Of a stretch of 64,000 nucleotides of DNA, positions 57,428 through 64,000 are shown piece by piece. The stretch is from contig OX421962.1 in NCBI GenBank assembly GCA_949128115.1, forward strand, positions 40,447,745 to 40,511,744. The letters are read 5' to 3'. Under the pieces are notes generated by a model. That model had not been told where the DNA came from and did no database searches. It saw only the letters and a list, made by a program, of their open reading frames with translations. The DNA is from Anaspis maculata (lineage: Eukaryota > Arthropoda > Insecta > Coleoptera > Scraptiidae). The first letter of the stretch is position 1. Each line of letters opens with the position of its first letter. The position numbers and the translations under genes are program-made.

Positions 57428-57436
57428 TTTTATATA
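57428..57436 (-). promoter_or_regulatory. TATA box of the GILT gene
   Basis: TATATAAAA on the minus strand lies about 35 bp upstream of a TCAGAA initiator-like site (57398-57403), which gives a 5' UTR of about 30 bp before the ATG at 57367-57369. Spacing is right for an insect core promoter; use is inferred. Confidence 0.6.
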
Positions 57437-58080
57437 GTTAGGGTACTTTACATTTTAGCAATCTAATCAATACTTATTTTGGTGGAATAAGTGGATAATA
57501 TTATTAGTTATTACGTTCATGAAAGATTTTGATCTAATTTGATGGAGACAAAGATTATTTGTACTGAGCCATAAATAAAGATACTTGTATACCTACGTGA
57601 GATAAAAGTGTTTTCACTATCTCCAAGAATCGCCGCGAGTTATATTATTCGATCACGGTTGTCAGTGAAAATATATATAAGTAACCACGACACAGTCTAC
57701 ACATATAAAAATTTATTTGGAAGATCAACTTAAAGCTGGGTAGCAGTTATTGATCACATTTTATATTTCAGTAACTTCACACTTAAGGATAACAAGTAAT
57801 GTCACAATGAATAAACTGTTGAATGATCATTTGAAAGGCATTTACCTTGAGAACCGAGATCAGTACAGACTACGCAGATTTGCTTTATCTCAGCAGAAAA
57901 TTTGATAGCTACATATAGAGTGCCCACGCATAAACCACTTCCTAAGGTGCAGTAGAATTTATGCGTCAACATCATCTGTACGTAATTTTACCTTTCCACT
58001 GTGTTCTGTAGCTAGTGAAAAACTCATTATATCGACCAACGAAATAATATCTCCATACAGTATAAAGATTTGATTTCGCA
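57437..58080. other. no gene recognised
   Basis: AT-rich. A plus-strand TATATATAAG near 57670 has no credible ORF behind it. Confidence 0.5.
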
Positions 58081-58840
58081 TTCTATCTATGTAAAAGAAA
58101 ATGCAACATCATGCTTTTCATGCGACAAGGATAAGAGGAAAATTTTTCAAAAAAATACTGTCAAAAAGAGTGAGGGTATGTTATTTGAAGTTGATGACTT
58201 GTGCAGGTCATTTCTCAAATGATGAGGATACGTCATCCACAGAAAAGAGCTGCATATAGACCCGGAAAAAGTGGCTGGAAGGCTGAGTTATCCTCAGCCG
58301 AAAACTGCCACAGAGAGCTTGCTGGGAGGTTCCTGGGAGTTTACTATTGGTACACCTACAATCACTCAGCCAACGAAAGAACATAAAAAATCTTAGAGAG
58401 TGACCTGGATGGAAGAATCCAAACAGCTGCCAAGAGATTTTTCTCACAGATGAACGCGTCTGTAACGCGTGTATGCTTAGAGTTTGAGTAGTGCTCATTC
58501 AGAATATTAATGAGGAAAATAAAGTGGTAGAAGTCTACGCCTCAAGAACTTTGTCGATGTTGAAGCAAAAATACACTATGTCGGAGATTGAGCTTTGTTC
58601 GCTCTGAACAAGCTCCGCTTATAATTATGTGGATGGAACTCTGTTCACAGTTATCACGGATCATTACTTTTACTATGACTTAATAACTTGAAAGGCCTCT
58701 GTGGTAGAGTGAGTCGCTGATGGGCGATGGAGTTCCAACAATTTGATATAATTTTCGTTCATGGCAAAGGAAGTCCGAAGTCCTGATGCGCTGTCAAGAG
58801 AACCACCTGAGGTAAACGGGTTGACTTTTGCAGAGTGACA
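58080..58840 (+). pseudogene. Ty3/gypsy-type pol remnant: RT end and RNase H
   Basis: Although no long frame remains, consecutive frames give landmarks in the right order: GYVIHRKELHIDPEKV near 58225 (the LG..I...G..ldP.K segment after the RT palm), HRELAGRFLGVYYWY near 58310 (the ELR.FLGl..yYR block), VYASRTLSMLKQKYT near 58535 and, in the same frame, DGTLFTVITDH near 58640 (RNase H core with its Asp), then PDALSREPPE near 58785 (the aDALSR end block). Spacing is close to normal. Four in-frame stops lie in the RNase H part alone. Dead copy; integrase not seen. Confidence 0.75.
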
Positions 58841-59447
58841 TCCGACCAGTGATCGCCGGTATCAAGGCCCGAGAAAAGCGGTATAGAGATTTCCTGCGGT
58901 TAGCAAAAGAAGTTCGATTATACTTATCGAGTACTTATGCACCCATTAAATTTCACAATACAAACCTATACATCAGAATAGCTGTCAATATTGCAATGAT
59001 ATAATATGAAGCTGCTGTTTCCAAGGCTTGGTTCATTGAGGAACGCCCGATGCTGTGCATTTTCATTTGTTATTTTGTACTAAGAGGAACAAAAATCGAG
59101 TTCCAACTTCCGCGCACCGTATTACTTCCTGCGCTAAAGAATCTTATATAAGAGCTTTAAATGAACAGCGATTATATCATAAATCATCAGGAGCTCGCGC
59201 CGGGGAAACCATGATTTGTTCTCAGGACGTGTTGTCTTCGGGCAGTTGTTTACAAACTCAAACAATTCGCGCGCGCCATACACCATCAGGACCTGATGTA
59301 ATAGAGAGAATTTCAAAATAAAAGCCTGTTCTAATAGTCAATTATGGCCCTCCTCTTTTCACCCGTGTGGGAGAGAGTTTGCTGGATTATTCAATTGTGT
59401 GGAATGAAACTTTATCGATCGGATTCAAAAACGAAAAGGAATATTAG

Positions 59448-59465
59448 CACACACACACACACACC
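59448..59465. repeat. (CA)n microsatellite
   Basis: Eight to nine CA dinucleotides. Confidence 0.9.
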
Positions 59466-59889
59466 CAACTCCCTTCTTGAGTTCTTGCCCTGCTGGCGTT
59501 CAATTTGCTCAAGTTACCTAGTTTGCTTTTTTTTGGCAAACAACCAAAATTAATTTGAAAACAACAAAATAAATTCGAACTGAATACAGAATAGCAAAGT
59601 TTTTAAAACCTCATTCCACATTATATTATTTGCAACACTCGTTCGGTATGCATCCTAGTTGGGGTTGTTATTTCTCGGCAACTTTTTGGTACTTCCGCGG
59701 AAATAAGTAAAGTTGGGGAATTTCATTCTAATTTAAATTGATAAAGGCAGAAACATGTTACGAAATACAAAGCAGAATTGGACCACAGGGAGTCTGTGAA
59801 GTTTCTTGCTTGTTGTTTGTTCATGGTTTTATGTAGGTATATATTGTTTCAGCGCAGATTCAAACTCAATCGTTGTATTATTGTTGTTA

Positions 59890-59932
59890 TCATTATTATT
59901 ATTATTATCATCATCATTACTATTATTGTTGT
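59890..59932. repeat. (ATT)n-like microsatellite
   Basis: A run of ATT/ATC triplets. Confidence 0.85.
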
Positions 59933-61441
59933 CTATAAATAATTAATAAGCGCTTGATTGATTATTATCGATGTTGTATTACGGTTGATTTATTCATGTC
60001 TCCTCACACCGAAGGTAGTTGCGAAGAAATAAGTTCATTGGAGGTTGCCTGAAGTTTTTTCCGTGTCAAAGTTAATTATTTGGCCACGAAAAGTACATAA
60101 TATGCCAAGCATTGCTCCAAGCAAGTCTCTCACATATGTCTGTTAACTAGGTTTCTTTCAATTAAAACTAGTTTTTATTAGTCTCTAAAATGATTAGGAA
60201 TCCATGTTCAACTGTATATTTTCTCTATTCTAGATCTACGAATAGGCAAAAACTGAAAGCTGAAACATCCAATGGGTTGCAAGTGCTGATGATGTTTGGA
60301 TAGAGTGACAAGAGAGGTACCTACAGTTTCTGAATAAATTAGTATCTGGGTTGAATTCTGGACTTCGCGGTATTCTTAAGGGCTAAGCTTTGCTTGAAAA
60401 TTTCAGTTTTTACTCTTTTTTACTTCTTTGAGATCTGATGATTAGATCTTTGGCCAAGGAATGTGTGGTCAAAATTCTTCCATTGGTCATTAGGCTTAAG
60501 TACCTTGAAAATTATGTATAGATGAGCATATTGTTGGAAATCAATCAGAAATTCCTTCTCATGCGAAGGCTGCGTAAGGTGAATTTTTCACTAAAGAATT
60601 TTCCAATTTCCGCAGTAAAACCAATACTCTGGTAAAACCACCAATCAGAAAGCTATGTTTTTGCATTTATAGGTGGCAGAAATGCTGTATCTAGAATTCA
60701 CAACGGTAAAAAGCGGACTTGAAGCTACATAAAAGTTATAATGCCAAATATGGAGCAAGTGTGTCTGAGTTAACGGTCGAAAATTAAAGTCAAACGGCCT
60801 TGCAAACAAATCTCCTTTTAGATCTTGTAGAAATGAAAGACTCATACAGCCCATCATTTTTAGATGTCACTTACTTGTAGTTAATGATTTACGTAAGAAT
60901 TTCGACAGCATCACCTTTGACAAAGATACATAACTTGACTGAAGTTCAAGAAAAAAAGAACATTTAAAAACATGTTTTTTTGTATAAAACTACTTTGAAA
61001 TTGTCTCCAATCGAGATATAAAGCCCTTAGTTGAGTTCTAAATGTGGAAAATAGTTAGAAACGACACCAAACTTGGCCATATTGATCCAAAATCAACAAA
61101 ATTAGAAAATCACTAACACAGGCCAAAAGGCATACGGCTAACCCCTCCCTTAAGACTTAGTGACACTTGGCTAGTCAGTTTGGTACTACATGAACCTGTT
61201 GGGTCGATGTGCGGTGTATTTGAGCTCACATCAGTAACAGCTTGAAATCCCGACAGTTTTATTGTTGATTTTACCCCCCCTCCCCTATGCAGCTTTCTTG
61301 TCAAAATTTCGAGTTGGTAACAGGCATTTTCGTATTCAGCGAGGCCCAAATACCCCAGAATGTCTTGTTACCAGAATGTTATATGAAATGCTTCTTGCAT
61401 ATGATTTTTTGAAAAATAGTCCTAGTCTAATACGTAACATT

Positions 61442-61459
61442 TGGTGTCAGAAAGCGGTA
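61442..61459 (+). other. candidate primer-binding site of an LTR element
   Basis: TGGTGTCAGAAAGCGG starts three bases after a CGTAACA sequence resembling the 3' end of LTR family L, and about 60 bp before the gag ATG. A TGG start just after an LTR end is the standard position for a tRNA primer-binding site. Which tRNA is not determined. Confidence 0.5.
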
Positions 61460-61517
61460 TAATTGAGAATATTTCGGCCTGCGACTACAGGACGTTCGGA
61501 GCATTCGTGATTTGTAA

Positions 61518-62198
61518 ATGCTGGAGACGAGAAGCATGTCGAAGACAGGAGTCGAAGACACTTTGGCGAGCACGATGGCGATGATGCAACAGCAGAAAAG
61601 TCTCCAAGAAGAACAAGAGATAAGGCGTTTGGAAGAAAAAGAAGAATTGAAAACTCTTTTTCTGGAACAAGAAAGTAAACGCGTCGAAAAGAAACAAGGA
61701 TTGAAGAATCTTCTAGAAGGGCAGGAAAAAGGATTGAAAAATTTGCTTCATGAGCAACAGGATCTTCTACAAGAACAGCGTCTAGAAGACAAAGAACTGA
61801 AGAATCTTCTAGAAGGACAGGAACGGGAATTGAAAAACCTGCTGGGAGAACAGGAAGGGAAACGCCTGGAGGAAAGGGAAGAAATATTAGCCGTTGTGGA
61901 ACAACAAACGCGGTATTTCGACGGCAGCGTGAGCAAGCTAGAAAAATAAGTGGAAGCGGTGAAGGCCAATATGACGAAGCTGGAGCAACAGGTTCAGAAA
62001 ACCGCCGCCAGTGCTGCGATGGGTTCAGCGGGTGTCCATCGTGTGAAGCTGCCGAAGTTCGATGGGAAAAGCCCGTGGACTACCTATAAGAGGCAGTTCG
62101 ATGCCGCTGCCGAAGCAAACGGATGGAGCGACGATGAGAGAACCACAGCTCTAGTCCTGGCTCTCGGAGGCCCAGTGCGCAAACAACCATCTTCTTGA
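61518..62198 (+). pseudogene. Ty3/gypsy-type gag fragment
   Basis: A 143-codon frame starting MLETRSMSKTG is a long Glu/Gln/Lys coiled coil with repeats of KNLLEGQE and related heptads. One in-frame TAA (61947-61949) separates it from a further 82 codons in the same frame: KLPKFDGKSPWTTYKRQF, then AEANGWSDDERTTALVLAL, the classic start of the capsid domain in insect gypsy-like gag. After GGPVRKQPSS the reading is replaced by an unrelated dispersed repeat, so capsid C-terminus, zinc knuckle and pol are gone. It lies downstream of the pol remnant at 58080-58840, so the two come from different copies. Confidence 0.8.
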
Positions 62199-62480
62199 GT
62201 TATTTAAAACACGAACTTTGTGACAATCTAGTTGATGTGACAAAAGTCAGTTTGATTAGCTTCTACAAAATGGCCGATTTTCAGCAGCGTAACGTCATGC
62301 CGATCCTATTCAGTTTTTCATGGGCTTTTAAACGGCATATCGCAAGTCAAGTTCCGTGAGATATAGCTTATGTCATTTTTTGATAGTGACACTTCCGTTT
62401 GACAGATGACAACCAAAAACTAATGAGCTCATTCGACGGTAAAACCATGTCTGTGTATCGAATTTCAAGTCGATCGGATA
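62199..62480. repeat. dispersed repeat R3, copy B (inverted)
   Basis: Abuts the broken gag. CAAGTTCCGTGAGATATAGC and ATGTCATTTTTTGATA match the reverse strand of 53940-54040. Confidence 0.6.
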
Positions 62481-64000
62481 GATGTGGCGGCTGTTATCGT
62501 GGAAGGTTACAGACAGACATATACGTTCTTTCAGAAATATTGCTATCCCAGTAGGTCATGAAAATCTAAATGCAGCTTTAGATTTAGTTACAAAAACCGT
62601 CAAATCAAAAGTGTCAATCTCATGGAAACTTCATTATTTATTCAGTCAGATCTTTCACTCCTTTCAGTCAGAAAGTATTTCTCCAGTTTTTTATCGAGTA
62701 TCACATGCGGCACCTTATTCAAGGTGCACTTGAAGAAAGATACATACAGTTTTGATGTCAAACCATCTGTTTCCGATCTTAGGACTAAAAAAAATGGGCA
62801 CCTGAGGAGTCAGTAGATTTCCTTCTTGCCACAGTCTCAATCAACATTGTGCACATATCATACAGGTAGATAGTAAAGCAGTGAAGCAAACTCCATGGTC
62901 TTGACTCTTGAGAGGGATCAGATATCAAGAAAGATCTGCTTCTAAAGCCGAGTTACGCTGTTCTATTTCAACAGAGCCTTTTAGTGTTACTGTAGTCCAG
63001 AGGATAGTGACATGGACCCTGCACATGGTGACAGAAGCATGAAATCTGGTAGGATGGCACAATAACGGACTGTACTATACCTACTCTTTTGATTAAGAAC
63101 CGGCGCCTGGTAGCTTTTTTCTCGACTGGGCTCAAGGATCCACGGCCACTTTTTGGTTGTAAGTAGTGACACACCTTGGATTCTTTTGGCCAGTATACGT
63201 TTGACCGTGCAGTACGTTACTAAAGATCAAAGCAACGCGCTGAATGCTGGCAGCTGTATTGTTGGAATCTCTGAAGTACCTATTCTTCGTAACAGCGGCA
63301 AAGTATTTCACGTTCTCTTGCAGATAAACGAGCTGGATCCCCACACATGGCGTGAAAATTATCAGGTAATCAAAATCAATATGGAACAACACAACAGTAA
63401 CAGTAGGTATAATGTAACAGGAACAACAGTAACTGTATAAGTAACACGTACAGATTTTTAAAACTTGCGTTGATAGGTGCTTATTACGATTTTCTTTTCA
63501 AAAGTTATCCCAGGTGGACGGGAACATGATAGTTTGGACGACAGTAAAAAACTTCCCAGTTGATTTTGATTGACATGTCACACTGACTTGGGACTAAAAC
63601 AATAAACGTTTTAGAACTAGACAAAGCTAAAGCGACTTTCACCATATACTTCCATTGCCTACTGAGATAGCAATCAATCTGAACCAACGTATACATCATA
63701 CATATATACACACATACAGACAGAGATCATTGTGGAAATGATCCTAATCGTCATAGGGGACCTCAAAACAGATATATCCGTTGAAGTCTCGAAAAAAACT
63801 TCCAGCGCGTTCACAATACTTCCTCTCCTCGTTGGGTGGTGGGTCAGGGAAGTGCAATAAATTGTTGGGAAATGTTCAAGAACCAGTTACCTCTTGTGTA
63901 GAAAAAATGATGAAAATCTGTTACGGGATAAAAAGTTGGAAAATTTGCAGTTTTTCCGGAGAGGAAAACGCGAAAAACGGTGGGTCCGATTTCGAAAATC
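62481..64000. other. no gene recognised
   Basis: A frame at 63153-63440 has balanced composition and a possible GT donor after CATGGCGTGAAAATTATCAG near 63364, but no recognisable domain. Not called. Confidence 0.4.

Larger units (their letters stand above)
58841..61437. other. about 2.6 kb without a recognisable gene
   Basis: AT-rich with two microsatellites: (CA)n at 59448-59465 and an (ATT)n-like tract at 59890-59932. A frame at 59055-59321 has no recognised motif. Confidence 0.45.

Noticed and set aside
57660..57690. TATATATAAG that could be a second promoter upstream of GILT
   Set aside because: No frame or exon follows on the plus strand, and AT-rich DNA gives such words by chance.
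63153..63440. Possible exon with a GT donor near 63365
   Set aside because: No recognisable protein family, no matching acceptor or neighbouring exon.

Overview
This window looks like nuclear DNA of an arthropod, most likely an insect. The evidence is one spliced cellular gene, AT-rich non-coding DNA rich in GTAGGTAC-type words, and several retrotransposon and DNA-transposon classes common in insects. A hemipteran such as a whitefly would fit, but that is a guess. No operon, bacterial gene or CRISPR array is present. The only convincing host gene is a four-exon GILT-like thiol reductase on the minus strand (56568-57369) with a TATA box, signal peptide and poly(A) signal. Almost everything else I could interpret is mobile DNA.

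Region by region. 448-936: two small inverted-repeat MITEs. 1803-2728: a TGGG-TIR MITE split by the 3' end of a LINE. 2738-6535: a very long palindrome holding four further insertions. 6881-7335: a bipartite repeat whose inverted second copy is at 32630-32940. 11254-12853: a MITE next to two concentric palindromes. 12895-14945: a foldback element holding a tRNA-derived SINE, which holds a TA-flanked MITE, which holds a decayed LINE fragment.

15135-20480 is the most striking region. A satellite of about 260 bp monomers is interrupted by a 3.3 kb Helitron with TC start, 3' hairpin and CTAG end, inserted exactly between A and T. The Helitron body is a tandem array saturated with GAAnnTTC motifs, the shape of heat-shock elements, followed by a TATA box and a short ORF.

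23000-23745: a TA-flanked TIR element. 27770-28750: a dead mariner-like transposase. 34087-35983: the end of a LINE with zinc-finger and nuclease-like motifs, lying between foldback arms. 36694-38489 and 47416-48553: long hairpin-forming repeats. 39743-39983: a truncated SINE. 40148-40648: a solo LTR. 42945-45690: a second satellite, of GAGCCC-type units. 50079-50475: a hAT-type MITE. 52152-53185: a truncated LTR followed by a SINE split by a MITE. 54090-56253: two complete SINEs and two MITEs. 58080-58840 and 61438-62198: remnants of Ty3/gypsy pol and gag.

The genes do not form a pathway. What the window records is layers of transposition. In several cases an uninterrupted copy elsewhere, or the opposite arm of a palindrome, supplies the empty site, so order of insertion and target duplications can be read directly. 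All boundaries were set by eye, without alignment software.
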